This document shows positions 12,701 to 25,032 of a stretch of 64,000 nt of DNA, piece by piece (position 1 is the stretch's first letter; every line of letters begins with the position of its first letter). The translations under genes were made by a program, and so were the position numbers. Location: the NCBI GenBank assembly GCA_963965975.1, contig OZ014419.1, positions 1,860,001 to 1,924,000 on the forward strand, in the 5' to 3' direction. The notes below the pieces were generated by a model. The model had not been told where the DNA came from. It made no database searches and worked only from the letters and a program-made list of their open reading frames with translations. Origin of the DNA: Xestospongia bergquistia (Eukaryota; Porifera; Demospongiae; Haplosclerida; Petrosiidae).

Positions 12701-12942
12701 AGGAGGAAATTGATAATACAAGTGTTAACTGACTTTATTGTACCTTTACTATTGTAAAATAGAATGGTTTGTTCTGAAACTCTATTATATTTCACTGAAT
12801 GTCATAAAAACTCATCCCTCGTTTGTGACCCGAGAGATTGTCATGAAAAATGATAGTGTACTTGCAGTCAAAACGTGTTGAATATTCTCAAATCTATATC
12901 AAATACGATGAAATGGTTATATAGTTAGCCAAATCACTCTTT
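9774..12942. other. Gene-poor stretch
   Basis: About 3.2 kb of AT-rich DNA without a convincing gene. An 89-codon open frame at 12299-12568 resembles no family I know. It begins in a GATCAATTCCCATGACATCAA motif that recurs near 26810 and, inverted, near 27185, so it may be a decayed repeat. Confidence 0.5.
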
Positions 12943-13261
12943 TTACCAAGTATCTCCTTTAACGTGTTGTTTCCAAAAGTTATAGAGTTCATTAGCTGCA
13001 TTCTGTGGATAAAGAAAACTATTGTATGACAACTTTAACTTTGCATAGCAAAGTATAGACTTCTTCCATGTAAACCAGAGCATTAGACATTATTAAATTC
13101 TACTCTTAATATCAATGACACCTGTTATACAGAATACTAACTTGGTTTATATCTTGACTAGGAACTAAGTATGGTCTAAATTTCTTGGCAAAATATACTG
13201 TAAATCTGTTATCAAAGGAGTCATTAGGAAAGTTAATACCTTCCACATTTAGCGGGCGTCT
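12943..13261 (-). pseudogene. Fragment related to the unknown 9-exon family
   Basis: Two minus-strand exons join in phase. Exon 13142-13261 encodes 40 residues including NFPNDSFDNRFTVYFAKKF. Exon 13002-12947 is 56 nt and encodes ANELYNFWKQHVKGDT. The second matches exon 2 of the three downstream family members in length (56 nt) and pattern (ELY-W-x-HV). It can also read through to a TAA at 12943-12945. No homologues of exons 3-9 follow, so this is a truncated copy or a short diverged gene. The 40-residue exon has no counterpart in the full-length members. Confidence 0.45.
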
Positions 13262-13534
13262 CTATTGCCACGCCCAAAGCTGCTACCAATATGTATCATG
13301 TAATCTATAAATAGAAATATTGAAGTACTGCAAGGTTTAGTTGTTATTAAATTACATTGTGGTTGAGTTTGTAGTTTACTATATTTAAATCAATGTTATC
13401 ATTTTACTGATATGAAATACAAACTGAAACACTAGAACTTTGACATGAAAAGAATACCGCCATTCAATGCTCACTTTTAACAATTATACTAGTGTCTCTG
13501 TAGAGTTTACTGAATGACAAACAACTTATATTTA

Positions 13535-15057
13535 TTATAACTTTGATTTTAATTTTAGCATTATACTATAAGCCATTAGTCTCAGTATCTCATTCCAGGT
13601 TATCGTATTAACCACGCACAATTGATGACCCTATAGTCAAAAACATTATACAGATATTATAAATCCTATATCAATATATACTACCTTCTGAGAGTTAGGA
13701 TTTGTTTCACGAAAGAATTTTATGTGTGGATTTTGTAACATTCCTTCAGTTAAAACAGCATCAACTTCATCCTATATACAAAATCATACACACATATTAA
13801 GCATATTTTAGTACTGTAAGTTGATTATGGATTTACTTTCACAACTGTATCTTCTTGATATATGATACCTCTCTCACTGTCATAGGTCTCACTCTCTTCC
13901 AAGTAAGATCTAGCCTGATCATCCATAATACTACATTAATATCTCATATAGTACTACAATGTACTAATTATTAGTACCTTTTCTCTAATTCAGGAGGAAC
14001 TCTGACTTTATAATTTGGGTAACAAAATTTAAACATTTGTCTTATCATCTACAATCAACAAGTACAAGCTAATGGAATCAGTAAGTTAATAACTTACCAA
14101 ATACCCTCTGTAACTAAATACTCTCCCACCAGTATATAGTGGAGTGAATGGATGTAACAAAGACTCTAAAAGAATTTCATGAAATGTTAACTATATGACG
14201 TGAATGTGTATAGTACCTTTGATTAAGTCCCAAATGAGTACTTTATAAAATATATTGCTTCCACGATACTTTCGTTGGAGAAAAGTAGCACCATACTATC
14301 AAAAAAAATAACACTATAATATAGCTAGCATCTGTCTCTCATAATTGTCTCACTGGTATTAAGGTATATTTGGTACCATCTTTTGCCACTTTGTTCCTAA
14401 CAATACTATGCAATGCAAATCCTTGAAGAGTACCAGTGAGAGGTTCACGAAGTAAAATCACTTCATCAAATTTTTGAAGTAGCCCATGATAAAAGTCTTT
14501 CCAACTATGTTGAGAAATAATAAGAATACCATTTTAAAAATGAAATGAGATGATAAAACACTATAATTAATACAGTGTCACATTATGAGAAACGACCAAA
14601 CGAGTTTAGAGATTTAATTACTCATATGTGCCCGTATTGGTGATACTGAACAGCATAAGTTTTGTATAATAAAAAAAAACAGATGATCTATTTGATTAGT
14701 CTTCCATAATATATCTATAACAGTTCTTGACCAATCAATAGGATATAGCATGATAATGAAATCCCATAATAACGAACTGTATCATCTCTTATATATTTAC
14801 ATACAGACTCTTAACTTGTACATGGAATTGTACATTGACATAACCTTTTTTCTCTTAAGTCACCTCTGGTTATTTCAAATTTATATTTATTACTTACCTT
14901 AATTTAGTAACAACATGTTGAGTCCATAATTCATACAATTCTTTGATAGTATCCTAATAAACAATACTTAATACATTATAATAATAGACTTACTTATTAC
15001 CTCTCTTAATCTATCTGTTTCACAGATCCAGATTGTTAAATTAGTCTTTGAAGACAT
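13535..15057 (-). CDS. Unrecognised 9-exon protein, family member 1
   Basis: Nine minus-strand exons read in phase from ATG at 15055-15057 (exon 1 15001-15057) to TAA at 13535-13537. The product is roughly 250 residues and I do not recognise it. Landmarks shared by all three members: WxCET near the N-terminus, ELYELWTQHVVTKLSWKDF, LTGTLQGFALHSIVRNKVAK, DGTKYTLIP, LLHPFTPLYTGGRVFSYRGY, VPPELEKRIMDDQAR, YDSERGIIYQEDT, QNPHIKFF and a final GHQLC exon ending in a basic KLKSKL tail. No signal peptide is obvious; the exon 5 block is moderately hydrophobic. It faces member 2 head-to-head about 700 bases away, suggesting a shared regulatory region. Confidence 0.75.
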
Positions 15058-15756
15058 AGCAGTCATATAACAATGGTCCACCTCTTCCTTTTATTTAGTT
15101 TATACAGTATTAGTGTCAAAATATAAGGTTTCATGCAACAAAATTCTTGATGTCAGTGATAAGGAGTTAAATTGTTATTACCATAGTTTAGTTTAACAAT
15201 TAAATAAAAGTACTTAATTATGACAGAGTATAATATGATCTTATAAAGTAAAGTATACAAGCAATGTCATAAGACTATGCACACGACAAACTGACTTTTA
15301 CTGATCCAAGATTCATTTCATAATATTAATTTTTTTATTAATAAGTGTACATGTAGAAATAGTTTATTAAGTAAACTGAACAAACTGAACTATTGGAAGT
15401 GTATTAATTAAACACAGTATACAATGTATTCTCACCTTTTTATAATTTAGTATTGATAAAAAGACATTTAAGTAGTAGACAACACTTTGAGAATTTTAAT
15501 ACTGAATGTTATGTGCAATTAGTCATTGTTTTACTCTCTCTCTACAGCATACAGAAAGCTCTTGAGACTATAAGAATGGAAAGAAATAAACAAGTCTTAA
15601 GTGAATGTTCAACTTACATATGATGACGTAATAGAATTAGCATTGACATCATTGAGATAGGTTGCAGAGACAACAATATCAGCGTTTGTGGTGCATCAAT
15701 TTTCTGTACAAAGACCGCGCGTCATACCCCTCAGCCCCTCCTCTTCTGCAGTGGGT
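15058..15756. promoter_or_regulatory. Divergent region between family members 1 and 2
   Basis: About 700 bases lie between two head-to-head start codons. It contains a copied IKK exon fragment (15451-15593). Just before the second ATG is a pyrimidine-rich, relatively GC-rich stretch (15700-15750) that may be the core promoter. Confidence 0.4.
15451..15593 (+). pseudogene. Copied fragment of IKK exons 19-20
   Basis: Sequence from TATTGATAAAAAGACATTTA through GAATGGAAAGAAATAAA matches 23279-23477 of the IKK gene with few differences. It covers the end of exon 19, the whole intron and the start of exon 20. The intron's CT run is about 10 bases here against about 70 in the IKK gene. It has no flanking IKK exons, so it is a dispersed duplicate. 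Confidence 0.85.
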
Positions 15757-16929
15757 ATGTCTTTACACAAAGAAAGATCCAAGTTGGCGTGCTGGGTTTG
15801 TGAAACAGCACAGCTACAGGAGGTAAACTGTGTGTATGATATTTGCAATACATTAAGTATCATTTAGGATACTGTCAAGGAGTTATATAGATTTTGGTGT
15901 CTACATGTTATTACCAAACTAAGGTAAGATATAAAATATACATATATATAGATGCAAAAAGAGAGAGAGAAACAATCTCCTATAGTATTTTATAGTTGGA
16001 AAGATTTTCATGATGAGATACTTTTAAAATACAACACAATAACTCTTTTTCGGGAATCTCTATCTGGTACTCTTCAAGGCTTTATATTAAGTAGTGTCTT
16101 CAGAAACAAAGTGGCAAAGGATGGTACCAGGTATACATTAATACCTGTGAGTTGAAAGATGTTTAAATTAATATCTTTTATTTGATGCATAGCTAGCTGC
16201 AGCATATTTTCAACCAGAATTTCGAAGAAGCACTCTTCTGTTAAATCTATTTATATGGGATCTATTTAAAGGTTTGTCAATTCACCACATAATAATATCG
16301 AAATATTCATTTCAGAGTTTTTGTTACATCCGTTCATTCCGCTATATGTTGGTGGAAGAGTATTTAGTTACAGAGGATACTTGGTAAATTGTGAAAGAAA
16401 ATAATAGAAGACAGTTTGTTACTATAAATTATTAATAGTTTGTAGCACGACGTATCAAATACTTCTATCCAAGTTATGAACTCAGAGTTCCACCTGAATT
16501 AGAGAAAAGGTACTATTAGTTAGTACATTGTACTACTGTATGAGATATTAATGTAGTATTATGGATGATCAGGCTAGAACTTACTTGGAAGAGAGAGAGA
16601 TTTATGACAGTGAGAGAGGTATCATATATCAAGAAGATACAATTGTGAAAGTAATCAATTAAAGTTAGTATGGATGGCTGAGTCAGTCCATTGTTAGGAT
16701 GAATTATCTGGTGTACTGACTAATCAAGAGATACTACAAAATCCTCATGTGAAATTTTTTTATGAAAAGAATCCTGATACAAGGAAAGTACGTACAACGA
16801 CAATAATGTGATATCTGTTTATGTTTATAATATTGATAGGGTCATCAACTTTGTGTAATTGGCAAATTAACATGGAGTGACTTATTGAATTTCTTGCTAC
16901 AAAGATTAAAATTGAAATCAAAATTATGA
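15757..16929 (+). CDS. Unrecognised 9-exon protein, family member 2
   Basis: Exons 15757-15822, 15868-15923, 15996-16146, 16193-16271, 16316-16383, 16439-16509, 16557-16650, 16698-16787 and 16840-16929. All phases agree, giving 765 nt and 254 residues. It starts MSLHKERSKLACWVCETAQL. Conserved blocks are SWKDFHDEILLKYNTITLF, GTLQGFILSSVFRNKVAKDG, LLHPFIPLYVGGRVFSYRGY, FYPSYELRVPPELEKR, YDSERGIIYQEDT and QNPHVKFFYEKNP. It is the cleanest member for defining the family. I know no named domain matching it. The many Trp, Tyr and Phe residues and the even spacing suggest a folded globular protein. It lies head-to-head with member 1 and tandem with member 3. Confidence 0.8.
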
Positions 16930-17143
16930 CTAAGATTATAACAGGTTCTATAATTTAGAAAAAGTGGTGATCGTGATCTATATATATACATTGCACACTT
17001 ACAAACAATTTTATTCTATACCTCAATGTGCATAATTTATGTTGTCTGTACTGATCATTCCTGCTATAATGCTTGAGTGGGATTCCTTACAAATAGATTT
17101 TTATTAATTAAAAGTTAATTAAAAGTTATCAAGAGTATTCGTC

Positions 17144-17395
17144 ATGGTTTGGAGACTACCAAGAGGGTATGAATATTTTTTTATATAAACATTAGCGTAC
17201 GACCTATCTTTATGTTTGTCAGCGCTAAACATGTGGTCAAGACGAGAGTAAAGCTACAACTATTTCGCTGTGATACTACAAAATTGGATGAGGTTTATTT
17301 ACTTATTATAATGCCATATAATAATATATGATATTAATTTAATACAGTCTCTAGTAATCCTTCAAGAAGTCCATACTTTGTTGAGTAGGCTGTAA
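17144..17395 (+). CDS. Possible 46-residue protein, three exons
   Basis: ATG 17144 in context GTCATGG. Exons 17144-17166, 17223-17292 and 17348-17395 (TAA) have consistent phases (23, 70 and 48 nt; 141 in all). The product starts MVWRLPRGAKHVVKTRVKLQ and ends HTLLSRL. It is basic and amphipathic, with no membrane segment, and I do not recognise it. Support is only the three clean splice pairs, the start context and the absence of other gene structure. It may instead be chance or the tail of a larger gene. Confidence 0.4.
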
Positions 17396-18500
17396 CACTG
17401 CCTATTATATAGTGATGACATAATGTTCTTATTTTAGTTATTATATTTGAACCATTATAGTTAACACTAGAATGCTTTTAAAAGATCATTTTTAGACAGA
17501 AACTTATGTTTTCAAATGAAGTATTCACTTTCAGAAATCTTATTTTGAATACTTCAACAACCAAAGTAATGATTTGTATAGAGTTTGGAAGTAGCCTTCA
17601 TGAGAGACGCCATTTTAATGCATCGATGGACTTCTAATTATTCATTAGGACATAACTAAGCTCGTTAAAGGTATTGTCCTGCATTATTAAGATTAACAAT
17701 AGTAATACTGGATAATGTTGCTGTAATCTGTTTATGAAAAATGAATATTATTATCATATTCAACTATTCTAAGTAAACTGATTTGATATTTAGTTATTTG
17801 ATGTTACTATTTTTATCCTTTATGCTCCAATACAATTCCTTTATATAAATAGAGGTTAAGAAGACAGTATTCTATTTACCACAGAGTCTGTTACCCTGTT
17901 CTAAGTGGAGTTATATATCATTATTAATCACTATAAACTATACCAATGGTTTATTGTGTAGTATATCATAAGTATACTGTAATAATCATTATAGTTCAAC
18001 ACAAATAAGTAAAATTTTTAGGAAAATTCATTAAATAAAGGGATAGCAGTAAAAATATCTCAAACAAACCCAATGTAGTAATTGAAGTACAGACACCCTA
18101 TATATAGAGGTACCTGAACATAGTATTTATATTTGAAAGCTATATTTTGTTTATGTTGTGATGAACCAACATTCTAATTTTATATTCAAGCTAACAGCTT
18201 TTTACCTTAGACTCATTATGGAACTGTTTACCTCAAAATTCTGTTACAACTATTTTGACAATGAATGCCCTTGATATTGTGGCCACCATGTAAGAATGTC
18301 CATGCTATATTAAGTATGTTTAATGAAAGTTTTTAGAAATTTTTATTTACTTATTGTATTATATAATAAAGTGAATATTTAAAAGTATGGCTTTTTCAAA
18401 TAATCTTAAGAGTAGCAGAACTCCATGTGAAATCAATACATTTACATGTAGTTTAGGGTCTACGGTATAATATTAATTCATTAATGGATATTAATAATAG
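17396..18500. other. Intergenic before family member 3
   Basis: AT-rich sequence. I looked for a first exon of member 3 (pattern M..WxCET) and did not find one. Confidence 0.45.
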
Positions 18501-19631
18501 GATGCTGTTAAAGAGCTCTACACATTATGGTGTCAACATGTAACTACTAAACTAAGGTAACACTTGATGCTATGGACATGTACTGATTACAAATTCAATA
18601 TTTATTGTTGGCGATTTTATATTCTATGTATATAGTTGGAAAGATTTTCATAATGGCTTAATTCTGAAGTACAATGAAGTTACTCCACTTTGTGAGTCTC
18701 TCACTGGTACTCTTCAAGGGTTTTCATTGCATAGTATTATCAGAAACAAAGTGGCAAAAGATGGTACCAAATATACCTTAATACCAGTGAGATAAGAAGA
18801 TATAAGAAAGTGCATATTAATACTCCATTGTCATTGTTAGCAAGCTGCAGCCTATGTCAGTCTAGAATATCGGAGAAGTTCTACATTTTTTAAAACAATG
18901 TTTAAAATTGTTGGTAAAGGTCTGCTATTAAATCAAAGCTAATTAGTTTGTTAATAATTCATTAATTTCAGAGCAATTATTTCATCCATTTACTCCAATA
19001 TATCTTGGTTGGAGAGTATTAAGTGTTAAAGGTTATTTAGTAAGTACATAACACACTATATTAACTATTATATTCTAATATTATATTTCTGTAACTACAG
19101 CTAGGAGTTCGATTGCTCAATAACTTCTATCCAAATTATAAAAATAGAACTCCAACAGAGTTAGAAAAAAGGTATATGATTATACTCTGCTAGCACTAAC
19201 TATTTTTAAATGCATGTGACATAAGAACACTAAAGTTAACAATGCTATAAAGTTTGTAATATGTATAAAAATGAGAAGAAGTCTAGACAGCATTAACAAG
19301 ACTGTTATTTTCTTTTATGCAGTATAATGGATGATTATGCTAGAAATATTATCGGAGAAAGAGAGACCTATGACAGTGAGAGAGGCATAATATGTCAGGA
19401 AGATACAGTTATAGAAGTTGCTGGTGAGAAATTTTCACAAAACCCTCATGTGAACTTCTTTTATGAAATGAACCCCAATTCAAATAAAGTTGGTTTTAAT
19501 GATATACTGTGATTGTCATTATGCATCAATAATTATAGGGTCATCAACTCTGTTTGGTTACTAAGGTCACCTGGAGTCTAATATTCAAATGGATCATCAA
19601 TGGTTACATGCCACAAAAATTAAACATATAA
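18501..19631 (+). CDS. Unrecognised family member 3 (first exon not found)
   Basis: Exon 2 (18501-18556, 56 nt) encodes AVKELYTLWCQHVTTKL. Exon 3 (18636-18786) encodes SWKDFHNGLILKYNEVTPL and RNKVAKDGTKYTLIP. Later exons encode LFHPFTPIYLGWRVLSVKGY, TPTELEKSIMDDYAR and YDSERGIICQEDT, with a stop at 19629-19631. No first exon is visible upstream. The intron between exons 7 and 8 of members 1 and 2 is gone: the two run together as VIEVAGEKFSQNPHVNFFYE, with several residues replaced, as if a deletion fused them in frame. It may be a working gene with a remote first exon or an early pseudogene. IKK starts 151 bases downstream. Confidence 0.6.
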
Positions 19632-19781
19632 TTTTGATTGAATTTTTTTCAGCAATGTCATAGTATAGTATAAACTATAATAGTCTATAGCAGCACGCGC
19701 CAGCCCCTCCCCCAAGGGCGGAGCTAGTACGGTTACATCGTAGCAAGTATATATATCTTGGATAGTCTCTACTTTAAAAAG

Positions 19782-21933
19782 ATGAGTCAAGTATGGGAGG
19801 AAAGTCCTATTGGATCCGGATCATTCGGCTATGTCCGTATGTTCACCAACACAGTGAGTACTACTAAGCTAGTAACTGGTAGATCTATATTATTTATTTT
19901 GTCAGAGAACTGGTGAGAAGATAGCTCTTAAAGAGATGAGGACAGATGCATTGCGTGATTTACAACCCAGTGAACGTGAAAAGACAAAAATGCGTTTGAT
20001 AAATGAGATTAAGATCATGTGGGAACATAATCATGACAATCTTATTAAAGCACTTTGTCAACCAAAGGTGTGTCCAGATGGGAGGCGTGGATGGTAGATG
20101 GACTGATGGATGGATCAATGGGTGTACAAATGGACTGATGGACACCTTTGAGACAAATAAATGGATGATCTAGATTGACATTTAAAACAGATTATAAGGA
20201 TTATAACTTTCTGACTGTTTTTTAGGACATGCACTATAATCCGCCTAATAATGTTATGCATGTTTGGATGGAGTACTGTGAAGGCGGAGACTTACGAAGA
20301 GTAAGTGTCTTATATAATTAATTGTCAGTATTGTAAACATAGGGTGTATTGACGTGCCCGGAAAATTGTTGTGGACTGAATGAGGGACAAGTTAGAAGAG
20401 TCTTTTATGATATCAGTAAGTGATGCTGACTTGAATCTGAGTTATTTTGTTTGTCTCTCTCTCTCACGTACACGCAGATTGTGGCATTCGATTTCTTCAC
20501 AGTAAACATATTATCCATAGAGATCTTAAACCAGAGAATATACTCATAAAACACATTGACTCAGACACAGTAAGTAGGAGTACTCTCTATATTACAATTA
20601 TTAGCATCTGTCATTATTAGTTAGTCTACCATTATCTTTATAGGTTGTCTATAAACTCACTGACTTTGGTTATGCTAAAAGTTATGATTTGTCAAGTAAA
20701 GCAGAGTCTATGGTTGGCACTCCACAATATGTTGTACGTAATTCAATCTACTGATAATGACCTAATTATTATTATTGTTATTATTATTATAGGCTCCTGA
20801 AATTATCAATGATGGTCGTCATGGTAGTACGGTAAGTTGGCCACTTAAAGGAACTTCTACCATACTTGTAGTAAACTGACCAATGAAATGTCAGATTTAT
20901 AGCTCAGGAGATTGAAAAGTACTAATAAGCCATCCAGACTATTTCTATATTGTAGAAACCAGCTATAAATCTTGGTACATTTCTACTAACTTAATGAACC
21001 AAGTACCTGCTTGTAATCTTAGTTCTAATGGGTGTGGCTTTCTTATTGGTACATACTTTTGTTATTTTAGGTTGATTTTTGGAGTTTTGGTGTTGTAGCA
21101 TTTGAATTAGTAACAGGTATCAGACCATTTCTTCACAGATCTAAAAGACTTTTTGAATGGTAAGTGTATTGTCCATTTTATATAGTCACAGCAGTATATA
21201 TATATAGGCACATGCACACACACACTCGCATCCGCTCTCACACACACACACACACACACACAATGATATCTGATGTAAGTTTACCATATACTATGTCATA
21301 ATGTTATCATAGGATTGGTCCTGCAAGTACTAAACCTAGTGACTGTATTCACATATCTTTAAGTCCTTTAAACTACTTTAACTGTCTTCCTCAACCTCAT
21401 CAATTATCAAGGTAATTAACTAGTTATTATAGGGAGATACTCTTTTGTTAACTTTATTTTCAGTGTCTTTGCTAAAGCACTAACAAAATGGCTTCAAGTT
21501 GCTCTTCAATACAATCCAGAAAACAGAGGAGGTCCAGTCGATGATGTCTCTTCTGGTGAAGCACCTTGTCTTTTACAAATGGAGTCTGTTTTGCATACTA
21601 AGGTAGATTGTGTTACTATATTTAGTAACTTGTACTAATTTTAAATGTATTTTTGTGGTATAATCTAGGTACTGAACATTGTATGTATGTCTAAAGGTCA
21701 CATATTGTCATACGAAATGAAAAAATCAGATTGGTAAAGGAATTGCTCTTATATTTCACTGTCTAATGTCCATCTCTCTCTCTCTCTCTCTAGTTTGTCT
21801 TCACTTAATGAATGGTTACATCAACAAGGCTATAATAATCAGTACTTGATAACTGAAGATGGAAAGCTCTTGGATCCCCAAAATAATGCAGATCTACAAC
21901 TAGACACTGTGTTAAAATGGGTAAAGAGCATAC

Positions 21934-21994
<61 letters not shown>

Positions 21995-22365
21995 TATATA
22001 TATATATGTACACATGCACACACACACACTGGGCCATACGAAGCAGTCTTATAGTAATATGGCCACTGAATGGCAATGGAGTGTCCCCAAAATACTTTAC
22101 CATCTTATTAATATTCATGAGACATTTGTCAATTTTCCATGGCATATATGATGGTGCATGAAAGTTTGGGCCATCTGCAGCACTTCAAAGAACCATAGGG
22201 ACACTTCAAAGTTATTTAAGGAGACATATTGTTCTATAGGTATTCATAAATCAAACTCAAAATTAAGCTAAAAATTTTATTTATGATATAATCACACCCA
22301 CTAGTAATGAATAAAATTATAGATGAATAGCTGAGGCTGTACCAGGCTCTTAAAGCCACACACAT

Positions 22366-22429
<64 letters not shown>

Positions 22430-23357
22430 GGATAATTCTAGCATTCTCTATCTGTTCAGCAAAGATCAAGAGCCCTCTTTTAAATTAGTAGAACAAGTTA
22501 TACCCTCTGTTCAAACTCTTAGTAAGAATGTCCTTGAATTGACCTTTGAACCTTTTAATTATAAATATTTATTATTTGTTTACAGTTGCTACCGGTGATG
22601 ATAATCTGCACAAAGATGTGAGTAAAATTTAAATGGAAAAGAAATAAATTTTAACTTCATGCCTTAGGATCGACAGCCTCACTTTGGTCATGCTTATTGT
22701 CATTTGAGAGAGCAATGGAGGCTATTTCAAAGGCTCCATGTTGGACACAAAGCTATACTGTAAGACATTGACTTGTCTTTAACAAACTATATCTATTTTA
22801 TTATAGACTTTTAATTGAGCCATTGAATAAAGAGTTAAAGGATCTCATGACAACAGGACAAGTGATCAACAAATGTCAGCAAGTACTGAATGTAGCTGAA
22901 TTTATGAAGAAAAGGTCAGTCATAAAGATTAGTCACATGATAGTCACATGAACTATGATGACAATCAAATGATAATTGTGTTCATTTAGACACGCTACTG
23001 ACATTGTGAAACTGGAAGAGCAAGCTAAAAGTGTGTTGTTTGGAGAAAGTTTTATCAGTAATTTTTAAATGTGTTTTTACTGTAGTGCAACAACTACCTG
23101 CTTCGGCTATGTCTCGTTGTCACTTGTCTTGGAGTCAATCCTTGATGACTCTCAATACACATATTCAGGTAGACTGCACACTTGATATATACTGTATATA
23201 TTACTGAATTGTTCAGGAATTAGAAGAGATGCTTCGTCTTAAACAAGATGTTGACAAGATTCTTACTACAACTGAAGTGTTGATAGAAAGACATTTAAGT
23301 AGTAGACAACACTTTGAGAATTTTAATACTGAATGGTATGTGGAATTAGTCATAATT

Positions 23358-23434
<77 letters not shown>

Positions 23435-25032
23435 GTGTACAGAAAGCTCTTGATATTATTAAAATGGAAAGAAATAAATCATCACATTCAAGAATGTCTG
23501 ATCTACTTCCATTAGCTACCCATATTGCTGAAAACATCATACAAGATCACTTAAATAGAGTGTTAGTAGAATGCAATTATGTTATGTTTTATAAAAACAT
23601 TCTAGTAACTTTCTTGATACATATCTTAATTTATTGAGTGTTACTACATCCATCAAGTCTTGTAATGAGAGACTAGATATTCTAGAGGAAGAATGTTCAA
23701 AAGTAAGAATGGACAGATGTAATGGATGTATGAATATATAGTTTAATGTATGGATGAATGAGTTGGTACATTAATGGATAAATAGATAACAAATGGATGG
23801 TTGAATTAATGGGTGGATTGGTAGATGGATGTATGAACATTTGGACAGAGATGTGTATGGAAGGCCAATGAGGCAGCCAAAGTTAACATATTTTAATATT
23901 GGTTCTTACTCTAAACGTTAAGTGTTAAACGATGTGGTTTGAGGTTTAGACTGTCCCATTGGACTAGGTCCAAAGTTTGGACTGTCTCATTATGATACCA
24001 TACATTGATGTAATTCTGTATGTCTGATCCATTTCAAACTTTCTTAGATCAGTGAAGCCATCCAGAAAGATATATGGTCATTGGTTGGTCATAAGGTATG
24101 CATCACAACAGTATAAGCTATCAGTGACATCTGTTATTACAGGATGTGAGAAAGCTTTCAACACATCATCAACAGAATGATGATTTTACTAGTCCCAATA
24201 ATTGTGTTGTTAGTTTGTGACACACATATACACAATACATACCAAACATAACTCATTACTATTATATCTACTCTTATTTACTACACCTAACAACCACAAC
24301 TTAAAGATATGTGGTATACAGAATATTCCATAATTTAAATACAATTATACAGTAGTGGTTTTTTAAAAACTATTACTTGTTCTGTTACAGTTCAACAACA
24401 CAGTTAATGAGGACATGAGACCGTCTCTAGAGAGAGCTGACTCTGTAGCAAGTTGCAAGTCAATTCTTGTTAGACTTCGTAGGTAAGGCCCCAATTTTTC
24501 CAATAGTTTCCATTGTCATTAGAATTTACTCATCTTATAGTCAACCTAGTGTCTCATCTGAGTCGGTTGACTCCGAGGGAAGAGGTGATGATATTAATTA
24601 TCTAATGAGTTCACTGAAACAGGAATTGTAAGTTAATATTGTAATATTCATATTGTGATTTATTTGTGACTATTAATATGTTTGTTATCCTTTGCTGTAC
24701 ATGTGCTGTAACATGTTGTCATTTTGTTTCTGTAGGGGAATAATGTCAAGTTTAAATGCTAAAGAGATTGAAAAAAATGTTGACATTTTATCAAGGTAAT
24801 ATAGTTATTCTTGAAAACAAGATTGTACTCATTAACAATTGACTTCCACTGAAAGTAGCCTCATGCTCAGTAACACATTCCTGACTAGTTTGGATATGAG
24901 GTACTTATAACAATTATTCTCTCTACATACAGAGCAGACACTATCCTTCCTAGACAAGAATCACAAGAAGATGACAATTCCAAGTTTGATCAAGATCCAT
25001 TACAATCTCTTGTCCCTTCTAGTACTCAATAA
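19782..25032 (+). CDS. IKK: I-kappa-B kinase (IKK alpha/beta type)
   Basis: Twenty-seven exons were traced in phase, about 2367 nt or 788 residues (human IKKbeta is 756). The start is MSQVWEESPIGSGSFGYVRM. Kinase motifs: glycine loop GSGSFG, lysine in IALKEM, MEYCEGGDLRR, catalytic HRDLKPENIL, DFGYAK, then an activation loop with the IKK-type SxxxS pair (SSKAESMVGTPQY) and APEI. PENCCGLNEGQVRR and WSFGVVAFELVTGIRPFL match IKKbeta closely. Exons 11-12 give a ubiquitin-like domain, followed by a long helical scaffold/dimerisation region (exons 13-22) and a Ser/Asp-rich tail ending DPLQSLVPSSTQ. IKK phosphorylates I-kappa-B and frees NF-kappa-B in the cytoplasm. I see no LDWSWL-type NEMO-binding motif at the C-terminus. 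Exons 1-9: 19782-19853, 19906-20067, 20226-20300, 20343-20415, 20478-20569, 20644-20733, 20793-20831, 21071-21159, 21313-21411. Last exon 24933-25032. Confidence 0.93.
21936..22010. repeat. (TA)n microsatellite in IKK intron 12
   Basis: A long TA run is followed by a CA tract. A CT/CA composite (22370-22427) ends the same intron at the CACAG acceptor. Confidence 0.9.
23362..23431. repeat. (CT)n microsatellite forming an IKK polypyrimidine tract
   Basis: About 70 bases of CT end directly in TGCAG, the acceptor of IKK exon 20 (23436). The copied fragment at 15451-15593 has only about 10 bases of CT at the same place. Confidence 0.95.

Noticed and set aside
21795-22151. Long frames with Tyr-Ile runs
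   Set aside because: Read-through of the IKK exon into the (TA)n microsatellite; only 21794-21920 is real exon.
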